A stretch of DNA of 42,841 nucleotides, taken from Tubiluchus corallicola (Eukaryota > Priapulida > Priapulimorpha > Priapulimorphida > Tubiluchidae). The position numbers and the translations under genes were made by a program. Location: NCBI GenBank assembly GCA_030141605.1, contig JAQGDQ010000834.1, positions 47,501 through 90,341 of the forward strand. The letters run 5' to 3'. Below, piece after piece: positions 19,849-30,288 of this stretch (positions are counted from its first letter, which is position 1; every line of letters starts with the position of its first letter). Under the pieces are notes generated by a model. The model ran no database searches. It was not told the origin of the DNA and saw only the letters and a list, made by a program, of their open reading frames with translations.

Positions 19849-20645
19849 TCAGGTGGCGCAAAAAATTTGCGGAAGTTTCGATCACGAAAATGAAAGATGA
19901 AGAAAAATGAAAGCAGAAAAAAAAGAAAAATAAATGAAAGTTACCACACTGATGCTGCAGACACTTAGGTATAAACACCAACAATTTTAGGTCATTTATT
20001 TAGAATTTCCAAATATACAGAAATTTGTCTTAAATAAACGTCAAAAAACGCCGGTAAAAACCTTGTGTCACTATTGTTAAAATTTGCATCAAGTGATAAA
20101 TGTTTCCACCATTTTCACTGTAAACCAAAGACGTTCCTTCCAATTTCTCAGTTCTTAAAGCGGTATTTGGTCCCAGCAGTAAACAGATTTTGCCTTTAGT
20201 TCATCAAAGTCAAACGGTTCCGCGTGGCTGTCGTACATCTTCTCTTCGAGAGAATTCCAGATACCGTAGCTCATTGAACCAAGTTCCATTTTTTCTCGAC
20301 AGCAAATCTTTATCAATGTTTTATTCTCTGCGGCAAGACCAATGACGTAAACAGTTTCATTTCTTCATTGTTTCGCTGTCATGTTTGAGTGTTTTAATAC
20401 GTCATTGAACGTGGCTGTTGTTCAGTTGATGATTAGCTTAAGTTGTTCCGGCATTTAAGGTTTTAACATGCAAAGTTTTTCGGTCATAACTTAAAAATCA
20501 CTAAAACTATAAACTCGTAACTTTCACAGCCAAAAGTTAAACTATTGTAATATCAAGTTGTGAAGTTTCAACTTTGTAAGGCACTTGGTTTTAATGTTGC
20601 TTCCAATGTAGTGTAAACTTCGACACATTTTTTCGCGCCACCCGG
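19849..20645. mobile_element. Family B element copy 1 (mariner-like, TA target)
   Basis: The left end TCAGGTGGCGCAAAAAATTT and the reversed right end CCGGGTGGCGCGAAAAAATG form terminal inverted repeats, and TA lies outside both ends. It is about 797 bp. The body matches the interrupted copy at 37517-39780 (ATTTTAGGTCATT, CACCATTTTCACTG, GGTATTTGGT blocks). At 20155-20158 it holds the uninterrupted TTAA where a family A element sits in the other copy. No transposase frame remains; TA-target and TIR style suggest mariner/Tc1. Confidence 0.85.
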
Positions 20646-21522
20646 TATAAGAAAATAATGTGACGTGTCAGCTTCATGTAAAATTTAATAAAATTTTGGT
20701 GTAATATCAGTAAAAATGTGTAAATCAAAAAGCAGCTTTCAAGCGTACGTAGAAATACTGGTAGATAAATAAACATCTTATTTCATCTTATTCGGTTATT
20801 AGAGCTTTCAGAGGAAACTTCACTGTCTGTTTAGTTTAGTCGGTCACTTGGTCACTTAGTAACCCGCAATCCTAACCCAAGTGCTCTACTGTATAGTTTA
20901 ACGACTACAAATCAGCTGCCCGCCCCCCACGATCATATTCCTCCCCTTGCAACCCCTGACTTCTCCACAATTCCTTTCCCATTTTGAATCCACATCATAT
21001 AAATTATTCAGCACCATTACTTAAATTACAGTGTCAATGATAATTACTGAAACAATTTATGAAACAATATTTCTCTTTTAACTGCAGTCAAATAAAAACG
21101 AACTCCTTACTTCGGTGAACAGTGAAACTTACATTTGACTTAATACGAAAATAATCGTGTTGTTGGGAAGAGAAAAAGGGCTTCAAAACTTTGTAAAGAC
21201 AAGAAACAGAGCAAGAACGAGTGAAATGATCGACATCAGAAACTGTTAATCATTTGGGAAATTATAAATTATGTCAAACAGCAACACTGTTCAAATTTAG
21301 AGCCGATATCTAACTCTTTAACTGCAGCAATGTAGGCACCAACAATGCGCTCTCGCCAAGTGTGACACCCCCACCCCCCACACACACACCCTACTACGTT
21401 CACTTCTGTACTATTTTAAAGTATGACCTACCAAACACGGCTGAACAAACATTAGGTAATCATGTTGAAGTTTAAGACAGAGATTATTTTATCTGATTTT
21501 TGAAAGATACCTGCCATGGTGG
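20646..21522. other. Intergenic DNA
   Basis: There is a C-rich stretch (ACCCCCACCCCCCACACACAC) near 21366. No gene, RNA or transposon end was recognised. Confidence 0.4.
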
Positions 21523-21944
21523 CAGTGCCGAATTATAACCTGTTGGGGCCTCTAGGCTCTAAACAAGGACGAAGCTACCCCCTAACTCGCTCGCACATGT
21601 CTTGAATGTGGTGATATATTTTAGCTACACTTACACAGCTTGAAGTAAATTTATCCCAGATTTACATAGCTTCAAACAGGGGCCCTTTATCTAAAATAAA
21701 AGGCATCAGAAAAGGACCCTTTATCTCAAATAAGGGACCACGAACAGAGGCAACTTTTTCAAATTGGGTCTTTCAGACCTCCTTTTTCAAGTTGAAATTT
21801 TACTTTAAGTAAAGTGTATTGTTTCAGCAATACAAAATATTAAAAGATTACAGTCATTTTTCAAAAATGTAGGTATTTGAAAACATTTAAGCTTGAAAGG
21901 CCTTAATTGCGGCCTATACTAGTTTATAGGGGTAATTCGGCCTG
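21523..21944. mobile_element. hAT-type MITE with perfect 8 bp target duplication
   Basis: The ends CAGTGCCGAATTATAACC and, reversed, CAGGCCGAATTACCCC are inverse repeats. The octamer CATGGTGG is found directly outside both (21515-21522 and 21945-21952). It resembles the 16152 element in its GGGGCCTCTAGGCTCTA inner block. It is non-coding. Confidence 0.93.
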
Positions 21945-22198
21945 CATGGTGGTAGTATTTAATTACAAAATGCTTAACCAATGTGAGTAATCACTGTGCA
22001 ATAAACCTCCACTTGGGTAAGTCACACTTCATTGCAAAAAGGAACTTATTAAAATACGGAATCACGCTTGGTAAGAATCTATTACTGGCTTCAGTATTGC
22101 TGTACTTACATGGCTTCACGGTTTCATACTGGCTGAGATTTGGCTCTAAAATCGCACAGCGCTGTAACCGTTGTTTACTATGACTTAAAATTTCCCAA

Positions 22199-22228
22199 AT
22201 GATGATGATGATGATGATGATGATGATC
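22199..22228. repeat. (GAT)n microsatellite
   Basis: About ten ATG/GAT triplets in a row. The Ile-rich minus-strand frame over it is an artefact. Confidence 0.9.
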
Positions 22229-22270
22229 ACTTGATGCTCGGAAGCTGATGGATGAATGAATCTTGAATAT

Positions 22271-22472
22271 CTTTACAATTTGCTTCATACAATTCATTAT
22301 CATATATAATCATAACTTATATCCACACAATGTAACTTTCTCCCGTTCCTCCTCTAACGGAAGTTCCTTCGCTTTACAATTTGCTTCATACAGTTCATTA
22401 TCATATATAATCATAACTTATATCCACACAATGTAACTTTCTCCCGTTCCTCCTCTAACGGAAGTTCCTTCG
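22271..22472 (+). repeat. 101 bp tandem duplication, nearly identical
   Basis: The unit starting CTTTACAATTTGCTTCATAC at 22271 is repeated at 22372, with one visible difference (CAATTC against CAGTTC). It includes TCCCGTTCCTCCTCTAACGG. High identity implies a recent duplication, or possibly an assembly artefact. Confidence 0.93.
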
Positions 22473-22772
22473 CAATTACTCCGCTGGCAAAAATTCCTCC
22501 CCTGGGAGTATCATTGCCATAGATCACATTTTAACGTTTTGTTAAAAGGAGTAAACTTGCCCCCCGCGTACAACCGTTGTTCATCAATAGCAAATCAATA
22601 AATCACTGAACCACATGGAGTCATTTTCTACTAAACTACTAAACGAAGTTGTTGAAAAAAAACTAGGTGATTATCATCTCTCTGAAAAGATGTAATTACT
22701 GAAACAACATCTGCAAATGGTGACCTAAACATTTGTAGTGTGTAAAGCTTAAACAACGGAATATCTTAAATA

Positions 22773-23008
22773 TAATAATTAATAATAATGGTAATGATAA
22801 TGACAGTGAGTCAGCAACAATGAAAACGATAATGATACAGATTATTATGATAATGATGATGATACTGACGACGATGACGATGATACTGCCACTGATAATG
22901 ACAATAAATATGAAGAGGAAAATGGAGCAGGGGAATTTCTTCACATCCACTGGTGGTGATGGTAGTGATGGTGGTGGTGGTGGTGGTGGTGATGATGATG
23001 GTGATGAT
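22773..23008. repeat. GAT/GGT-type compound microsatellite
   Basis: An imperfect (GATAAT)/(GAT) region passes into (GGT)n/(GAT)n around 22960-23008. The open frames here encode only Ile/Asp/Gly/Pro runs and are not genes. Confidence 0.8.
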
Positions 23009-23579
23009 GATATCAGATGGCCAAAATATCTGGCAAGCAATTTACGAAAAGCTTAAAATATACGTCTTATTTATTTTATGAGAATTTTTTATTATTGCTT
23101 ATAAATCTTATAATCTCCATTTATATCTTAGTGCAGAAGTTTGATAAGAAAATATTAGCACAAACACAATTTCGCGTTCACGCCACTAGTTCTTCGCTGT
23201 TCCTTGCATTTCGCCATTCTCTAATTAGACGGGCACCAGTGCCTGTGTTTCAGAAACGCGTTGCACAAAAAACAGGTGTCGTACCTCTCAGTCCAGATGT
23301 GTTAGTTTGTGACGAGCTACACACGTTCGACAGCTCATGCGCGAGCACAGCGTTAAATTTGAAATTTGAATTTTTTATCTTAAAACTTGCTTTGTTTTAC
23401 TACAACACACTAAATATCTTCCAGTAGCACTGTACTTCAATTTTTGCTTTCGCAAACACGTGCTGAAATATTTTTACTGTTGAAAATTTTGCTAGTTTAT
23501 GAGGTCATCAATAATTGGGCTTGTCCGTCATTAATTAAGTTTTCTAGTATTTAATCATCAGAAATGCTTTTGTAACATT

Positions 23580-24087
23580 CTTCTTCTTCTTCTTCTTCTT
23601 CCCAGCTTTTCCCTATTCGGGGTCGCCGTTGTGAATGAGTCTTCCGCACGCATTCCTGTTGTTGACCACCTCTTCATTTATGTCTTCAATTCCCACAAGA
23701 TCTTCACCGACTCTTCTTTTCAGGTGTCCATACCATCGCAATCTTGCGAGGCTTCCACTACTTTTACTGTTCCTCTGATATTATTATTTCTAATTTTATG
23801 TCTTCTTGTTATTCCCACCATCCATCTCAACATCCTCATCTCCACCACACCCATTTTCTTCTCTTCTGTCTTCTTTAGAGAAGCTGCTTCCAGCCGATAG
23901 ATTAGAACGGGTCTGACCACTTCTTAGTGGACTCACCTTTAAGTCTCACCGACTCATTCATAGAAGGTTTTGACGCAGTTTTTACAGGCGGATGCCCTTC
24001 CTGACCCTAACCCTCCCTATTTATCCGGGCTTGGGACAGGCACTGAGTTGGGCTGGCTTGCCCCCCTCCCCCCCAGTGGCTAGGTTC
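23580..24087 (-). mobile_element. 5'-truncated RTE-like non-LTR retrotransposon
   Basis: Read on the minus strand, the insert ends in a (GAA)n tail after GGCGACCCCGAATAGGG, a 3' end typical of RTE-type elements. Target duplications AATGCTTTTGTAACATT (23563-23579) and AATGCTTTTGTAGCATT (24088-24104) flank it with one mismatch. It carries the C-terminus of a reverse-transcriptase ORF. The 5' part has GGTCAGGAAGGGCATCCGCC, a motif found near such elements in other animals. Confidence 0.88.
23640..23920 (-). pseudogene. Reverse-transcriptase ORF C-terminal remnant
   Basis: On the minus strand the frame reads VRPVLIYRLEA, then EMRMLRWMVGITRRHKIRNN and IRGTVKVVEAS, the well-known C-terminal end of RTE-clade reverse transcriptases. 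After the stop at 23720 a second frame continues with LRWYGHLKRRVGED, the expected next motif, so a frameshift breaks the ORF. The catalytic core is absent. It is a dead fragment inside the 23580-24087 insertion. Confidence 0.85.
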
Positions 24088-24181
24088 AATGCTTTTGTAG
24101 CATTATTGGTGTTAAAATGTATACTTTTTATCGGATTTGAAAATGGGATAGTGTTTGAAAACTCATCCTGTCTTCCTTTAA

Positions 24182-24669
24182 ATGAATAATGTTGCTCTAC
24201 AGTTCGTCCTGTTCAAACGCATTTCCGATTCAAATACCACATTGAATGACACCCGTATGTAACACGTGTATCAGCGCGAACCAACACGCATCATTAATCA
24301 TTTGAGAAATTAAAATGATGAAATACCGCCTGGTGATAATTACTGTCTGTATGAATAAGACGACTCGTCAAGCTGTGGTGCTGTGAGCATGGACAGTTTT
24401 GTACAGGGTGGCACATGACCTTTCGCAAGGAGGTACAAAGCCAACGAGTAACATATTAGGGGGCAAAGGTAACGAATATCGTGACGTCATGGATGAAAAA
24501 CGACAGCACTTTTGGAATCCTCTGGTTCACTTTCTATCAGTCGATAACACATCTAGACGTGATGGTTTAGAAGACTGGATTTGGGCGTACAGTGTAATGC
24601 AATATGTACTGTAGTAATGCATCAAATTAGGTAAAAATTTTGTTAATCAAATGAAATTTGCCTTGAACA
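24182..24669. other. Intergenic DNA with a weak ORF
   Basis: A plus-strand frame at 24399-24614 (about 71 codons, starting at TTG, first ATG near 24490) shows no recognisable family. No transposon terminus was found. Confidence 0.3.
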
Positions 24670-24792
24670 AAGTAAAAAATCGTCGTTAAAGCGAAACGTG
24701 TGTCGTTAAGTGAAAAAAAGGTGTCGTCAAATGATCGGCACCGTTCAAACTAAACGTCGTTAAGCCGGGAGTCGTTAAGCGAGGACTTACTG
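24670..24792. mobile_element. pogo/Tigger-like element remnant (right end)
   Basis: GTCGTTAAGCGAGGACTTACTG followed by TA is the inverse of the CAGTAAGTCCTCGCTTAACG terminus typical of Tigger elements. Several degenerate GTCGTTAAG motifs precede it. The left terminus is not identifiable, so the boundary on that side is arbitrary. Confidence 0.6.
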
Positions 24793-25168
24793 TATATGTC
24801 AAAAGTATCAAAGCCGATTTTGACCGATTTTTTGTCGCGGGATTAGCGACTGCATTCTTACAGAATCAGAAGAGAAAATTGTATTGCAATTTATAGTTAA
24901 AATACCACAACTTTATTAAGACGTTTACTTTACATAGTTCAAATCATGATAAACGTTTCAACAGACTACTGCTGTTATCAACAGTAGTAAATTTACAAAC
25001 ATACAACCAGTTTATATAGGCACAGCCTATTATGCACTAATTAAATAGTTAACAGAAGCCAAATAGGTAATGAATGAGCGAACCAGTACAGAAATTGATA
25101 CAGTAACTTAAACTTATGCTAATACTGTCTGTTAAATGAGCGACAGGAAATAAATCTTGTCTTTATCG

Positions 25169-25511
25169 CAGGGGTTCTCAACCGGGGGGAATGAGCCACC
25201 TGCAGGGGGGAACGAATGGGTGGAAAAATAAAAATAAAAAATATGTAGAAAAGCAGAGAAAAAACTACAGATAAAAACTACTAGCATACTACAGATAAAA
25301 TTAATTTGCTCGCGTTTTGCTCCTTTGTTTAGATTGTGCCCAGCGTTTTTTGATAAATGTATATACTCACTATTCTAATAACTGAGTGGCTTGTTGTTCG
25401 TTTTCCTTTTCTTTCACAGTATGAGTACCAATGAGTATGGGCTAGGGGAGAACGAGAGAATCAACAGCCATCAAAAGGGGGAAACGGGTCAAAAAAGTTT
25501 GGGAACCACTG
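25169..25511. mobile_element. hAT (Charlie-like) non-autonomous element
   Basis: The left end CAGGGGTTCTCAACCGGG and right end AAAAGTTTGGGAACCACTG match the Charlie-type termini known from many animals. The flanking octamers CTTTATCG and GTCTATCG agree at six of eight positions, a decayed target duplication. The 343 bp interior has no transposase. Confidence 0.85.
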
Positions 25512-25988
25512 GTCTATCGTTTCAGCAGCAGTTTGACGTAGCAAATTATTCTGTACTGTTACGTGCTGTTTTGTAACCCCTCTCGCAAAAGGCTAGGTAC
25601 CACACCCCCTGAGGAAGACAAGAATGGTTTTCCATTACATATTAGAAGCCAAATGATTGATTCCGTCAGGTTCTGCAAGACTATCGTGCTTGCATTCACG
25701 TAATCAAAGCAGACGTTTGTAGTATTTATTTAGTAAACAGCGAGCTCGTCATTACTTAATAAAAAGCAACGGGGTTATTTAATTCACGAAGGCTCATCAT
25801 TATAAGCACTTTGCGAATTTACGTAAATTTCAAGCTTGACGTAACGCTAATGGAGCTTTGAAAAGCGCAGCTGTCTGGAAGAATAATTTCCCTTCCCGGT
25901 TCGTACCTGCGGCAAATGACTCGAAGTGCGACTACAAAGTTGGTCCCCAAAATTAGCCGGAAACTTTGTGTGCTTAGCCTAGATCCCT
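25512..25988. other. Intergenic DNA
   Basis: No gene, repeat end or RNA signal was recognised. Confidence 0.4.
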
Positions 25989-26700
25989 AATGGACAAGAA
26001 AAGGGGTACCTGAAAAAGGTTTCAGAAAAATCGCCTTAAAAAAATTATATTATTTTAAATTACAACATTTCTATTCATATATTGTACTCGCGTTAAAATG
26101 AATTTTCGTTTGTTTTCATTTAAGTAAATTTCCAGTAATACTGCACCGACCGAGCCATTACGTGACATCATACACGCACAATGTAAACCACGAGAAGATA
26201 AGGAAATGTTAAATTAAGTCCCAAAAGCACTTTCCATGCAAAGTCATATTACTTAGCGTTTCGCTTGCCTGCTTGAAAGACTTATGTAACTAGAAAAGAT
26301 AATTATTAATTATTTAAATGTTTTCACCAACTGGTGAAATGTCAATGACTCACCCTCCAGGGTGCACCACTCACTAACCAAAAAACGCATTTTTAATCTT
26401 ATTGACAAGATATAGTCATTTAAAATTTTACTTAGTTAGCGACGTGTGCGCTACGAATGCTCTGATTATTTTTTCAAACTTTACTCAGTGTTATCTAAAC
26501 TTGTTTCAAATGACTTTTCGTCAAAATGGATGCGTCTAACGGTCATCGCGGGAGTTTAAATTTACATGTTTTATACAGTATTACTGCCCATGCGAGTCCT
26601 GTACGCAAAAAGGCACTACGTCAGTGGTATAAAATTTCACGACGAATTTTTAAAGCTTTATGTAAGTGGAAGGTTTTCTTGTGCTTCAAAAGTAAAAGCT
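25989..26700 (+). mobile_element. Family C repeat copy 3
   Basis: It starts GGACAAGAAAAGGGGTACC and shares AGAAAAATCGCCTTAAAAAA, CACCCTCCAGGGTGC and the ATG block with the 29313 copy. The ATG at 26526 opens an unusually long frame (94 codons) because the GTAAGTGA found in other copies has become GTCAGTGG. The product (MDASNGHRGSLNLHVLYSI...) is basic toward its end and matches no family I know. Confidence 0.75.
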
Positions 26701-26810
26701 TAGCTGGAAAAAAGGTTAAACCCTCAGAATACACACTACAGCGTCCCTTGCTATTTTATTGTATGTTTACTTATCCGCTAAATTTAGTTTTGATTTACTT
26801 AAAACAGTAG

Positions 26811-27404
26811 AAGGTTTTTCAGTGTTTTAGAGTCAAATAGTAGTCATAACTCATAACACCAACACTTAAACAATGCTTAGTCTGGTAGGAACATCAAAGA
26901 GTGACCTGAAAACTGCCTTTGGGAAGCTTTCTGCCAAACTTCTAATTGTTTAGGACAGTGATGGTTCATGTGAATCCAAAGATGACCAAGACATCCCTAC
27001 TGGTTCACTGCCCCACCTAAAGGTAATCTGCTGATTATGTATAGGTTTCGGTCTTGCTACACTTATCTGCTAGTAGGCCACTGCCGCTGAGTGTTTGCAA
27101 TGCATCAAACAGCATAAAAAGTGGAAATTTTCAGGTTTTCTTATGAATAACCATTTTTTTGGTTTCCATTCACATAAAAATCCAACCTTCTAGCTACAAT
27201 TCTGCACTGTCATCCTAACACACCGCAAATGTTTTTTATTTGGCAATGTTGATTTACAAAACGATAAATGGCTACAGTTTTGTCAATAGCACAATCTCAT
27301 GCTCCCATCTCTATTAGAAACTCTCACGACCATTGAACGGATTTATTTACCAAACTCGACAGCTAAAAGGGAAAGTAAAGAGCAACTCTAGACTCCTTTA
27401 AACT
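26811..27404. other. Intergenic DNA
   Basis: There are three nearby repeats of CTTTAAACTCC/ACTTTAAAC at 27390-27428 next to the following C copy. No gene was identified. Confidence 0.35.
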
Positions 27405-27815
27405 TTAAACTCCTTAAACTTTAAACATCTCCCAAAAAACTTTCCATACAATGTTATATTGCTTCCATTACGTTTACCTGTTTGAAAGACTGATGTAATT
27501 GGAAAAGAAAAATCTCAGTGACTTAAAATATTTGTGCCAACTCGTAAAACAGCACTGTATCGCTATCCCAGCGTGCACCACTGATTCACCGAAAAACACA
27601 TAGACCTTTTAACAACACAAAGTAATTTAAACTATTGTTTATGTTTAGTGAAGAGTGCGCCACGAATACTCCGGTTATTTTTTCGAACTTTACGCGATGT
27701 TATCTAAACACGTTTCACCCGATCTACCATTAAAATGGCTGCGTCTAACGGTCATCACGGGAGTTTAAATTTACAAGTTTTATATAGCGTTACTGCTAAT
27801 GGTGAGTGACATAAC
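27405..27815 (+). mobile_element. Family C repeat copy 4, with intact ATG block and splice donor
   Basis: It shares AAAAACTTTCCATAC, CCCAGCGTGCACCACTGATTC and the ATG block. The ATG at 27735 opens MAASNGHHGSLNLQVLYSV, and 22 codons later the frame meets AATG followed by GTGAGTGA, a strong 5' splice donor at 27802. The left part of the element is truncated. This is the copy that most resembles a usable first coding exon. Confidence 0.7.
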
Positions 27816-28172
27816 TACAAAAAAATTCAAGCTTCATTTATGAAGAGTTTTCTTATAATTTAAATAATACGTCAAGTATTTACTTTGATGTAATGTGAAC
27901 TCTCTTTCATGAACTAAGCTTGCTATAAAAAGGATTAACCGCTTAATGGCCGTCAGCCTTTCACACACCGACATACTCGCGTGGCGCGTGCCCTAAATTA
28001 CATAATCAGACATCTAATGCTTGCCTCCATGCAAGTTAGGCATGGCAGGGAATTAAATGAACTTTCCGACTAATGAATGTATATGGGAAATCATGGCGTA
28101 CTGAGTACACTGTCGAAACACTAGTGGTCGCGCGCTGTACCCGTACAAAAAACCAATCATATGCCTCCAGCT
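27816..28172. other. Intergenic DNA
   Basis: No coding or transposon signal was recognised between family C copy 4 and the hAT element at 28173. Confidence 0.4.
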
Positions 28173-28688
28173 CAGTGGTTCTTAACCTGGGTTCGATCGA
28201 ACCCTAGGGGTTCGGTGAGTCGATCTCAGGGGTTCGGCAGAGCTCCAGTTATGAACAAGTATCCAGTTATTGCTAAGAAAGCCCTGGATTTTTATACCAT
28301 TTGTTACAACACATCTTTGTGAGCAATCCTTTTCGAGGATGCTGGACATAAAAACGAAGAAAGGGAACAGACTTTGCTGTGAAAATGACATGAGAGTGGC
28401 ACTTGCCAAGGTGAAGCCACGCATATCTGAACTGGTCTCTCAAAGGCAACAGCAGAAGTCACACTGATTTGCAGGTATGTAATTTGTTGTGAGTTTATGC
28501 ATTGTGTTGGCTTTGTTCTTTGAACAAGGTGATGTTCATGCACGGCTCATTTTGTGTACCAGTAAAAAACACATCTATGTCTTGAATTTGAAAAAAATCA
28601 CATTTTATTTTTCACTAAAGAGGGGTTCGGTGAATGCGCATATGAAACTGGTGGGGTTCGGTACCTCCAACAAGGTTAAGAACCACTG
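28173..28688 (+). mobile_element. hAT element deletion derivative keeping the transposase C-terminus
   Basis: The ends CAGTGGTTCTTAACCTGGG and AACAAGGTTAAGAACCACTG are inverse repeats of the hAT Charlie/Tip100 style, with adjacent GGGGTTCGG motifs. The flanks CTCCAGCT and CTCTAGTT agree at six of eight positions. At 516 bp it is far shorter than an autonomous hAT, yet it keeps part of the transposase frame. Confidence 0.9.
28255..28467 (+). pseudogene. hAT transposase C-terminal dimerisation domain remnant
   Basis: The open frame of about 70 codons has no suitable start and reads THLCEQSFSRMLDIKTKKGN, then NRL, DMRVALAKVKPRISEL and ends KSH-stop. This is the hallmark C-terminal segment of hAT transposases (LCE..FS...IKTK.RNRL....DMR.AL) found in ZBED5/SCAND3-like proteins. 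The BED finger and catalytic DDE residues are missing, so it cannot act alone. Confidence 0.88.
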
Positions 28689-28759
28689 CTCTAGTTGTAC
28701 AAAAATTTAAAGAAAAGATCACATCATTTAGCATGTTGCGTTTATCTTATTGCTAGTAA

Positions 28760-29316
28760 TTAAAGGAAAACTGGATGATTGCTTATACTCAATCTCATTT
28801 TAATTTACTGTCCAAAATATACATTTTTCTTGCCTGTACAAGCTAGCAATTGTTTCTTATATTTGAATAATTACTTTAGAAAGTTAGTTAACGGCAACCG
28901 AACACAGCTACTGCTTACGTCAGAAACTAACCACAGCTTGTGCAATGGCAAGCATCTTCCCTTGCGCGTCAAGCACGTTTGCGTAAGTTTTACAGCACTG
29001 CTTAAACGCGTGATGTCACGAAAATGGGCTCTACGCCACATGACGTCAGAAACTAACACAGCAGTTCATGATCTCGGTGCCGCCTTCTATTTGTCGGCCA
29101 CGCGCATGTGACAAAAAGACGCCGCTTCCAATCTTAGTAGATTCACTGGGCCGTGCGTAGCTTTGAAAGTTTAACGAAATTTGAGTATCCGACGTAATTA
29201 TTATTTAATCTAAGCTTTGATTCAAAAAAGCTATTGTAGTTTTCAATATTTTAGAGCATTCTTTATTCTGAACTAATGTAGACACAATCGTCCGGTTTTC
29301 TTTTAAAGGACAAGAA
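28760..29316 (+). mobile_element. TTAA-type MITE related to family A
   Basis: TTAAAGGAAAACTGGATGA at the left and TCCGGTTTTCTTTTAA at the right are inverted ends like those of family A, but the 557 bp body differs. TTAA bounds both sides. The body has two ACGTCAGAAACTAACCAC/ACGTCAGAAACTAACAC blocks. The right TTAA is shared with the left edge of family C copy 5. Confidence 0.85.
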
Positions 29317-29867
29317 AACGGGTACATGAAGTAGGATTCAGAAAAATCGCCTTAAAAAATTACACTACTTAATTTCTCGTACTCCAGTTGAAAGGATTTT
29401 TTGCTTGTTTTTATTTTAAGTCCACTGCAATATTGTTCTGAAGTCGCCATTGCATGACGTCACTGCGACACGTAAATCAGGGGAAGAAAAGGCAATGTTA
29501 GATTATGTCCCAAAAAAACTTTCCGTGCAAATCTATATTACTTAGCATTTCGCTTTCCTGCTGGAAAGACGTATGTAACTAGAAATGATAATTTAAAATG
29601 TTTCAACTGGTAAAATGTCGCTGACTCACCCTCCAGGGTGCGCCACTCAAAACCAAGAACTCACATTACTCAGTCTTATCAAAACTTGTTTCAAACGACC
29701 TACCATCAAAATGGCTGCGCCAACGGTCATCGCGGGAGTTTAAATTTACACATTTTATACAGCGTTACGGCCGATTGAAGTCCTGCATGGAAAAGGTAGT
29801 ACGGTAAATGACATAAAATTTCAACATGAATTTTTTAAACTTTATGTAAGCGGAGGGTTTTCTTGTG
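29313..29867 (+). mobile_element. Family C repeat copy 5
   Basis: It begins TTAAAGGACAAGAAAACGGG directly at the end of the preceding MITE. It carries AGAAAAATCGCCTTAAAA, TGCATGACGTCACTGCG, CACCCTCCAGGGTGC and the ATG block (ATG at 29711). A short deletion after the fourth codon shifts the frame, which stops soon after. It grades into a D element at about 29868. Confidence 0.78.
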
Positions 29868-30224
29868 CTGAAAAAATATAACAAAGAAGCTTACAAAATA
29901 ATGTCAACACGACATTAACTACTGCTGCTGTATTGAAATTTTCATGCTCGGTGGTAGCCGCTAGTCACGTGAAAATTATATGACGTAACTGGTTGACTTC
30001 GTGACTTTTTATAAGCGCATGATGGCTTCCCGTAAGCGTGTATTGCTTAAACTAATTCAAGTTTTTGCAATCTACCTAATGCTCGCACAGAAATATCACA
30101 AAATTTGTTTTTTGCGTAAAAAATTATTATAAAAATACTGCTACTGCTACTGCTACTACTACTACTGCTACTACTACTACTACTTCTACTACTACTGCTA
30201 CTGCTGCTGCTTCTCCTACTTCTA

Positions 30225-30288
<64 letters not shown>

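Larger units (their letters stand above)
23150..24181 (-). mobile_element. Family A MITE copy 4, split by a retrotransposon
   Basis: The inverted A body runs from about 23150 to 23579 and resumes at 24105, ending with CATCCTGTCTTCCTTTAA at TTAA 24178-24181. The far terminus with TTAAAGCAAAACC is missing. The interruption at 23580-24087 is an RTE-like insertion, so the A copy is older than it. The 23017-23427 frame is not a gene. Confidence 0.85.
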
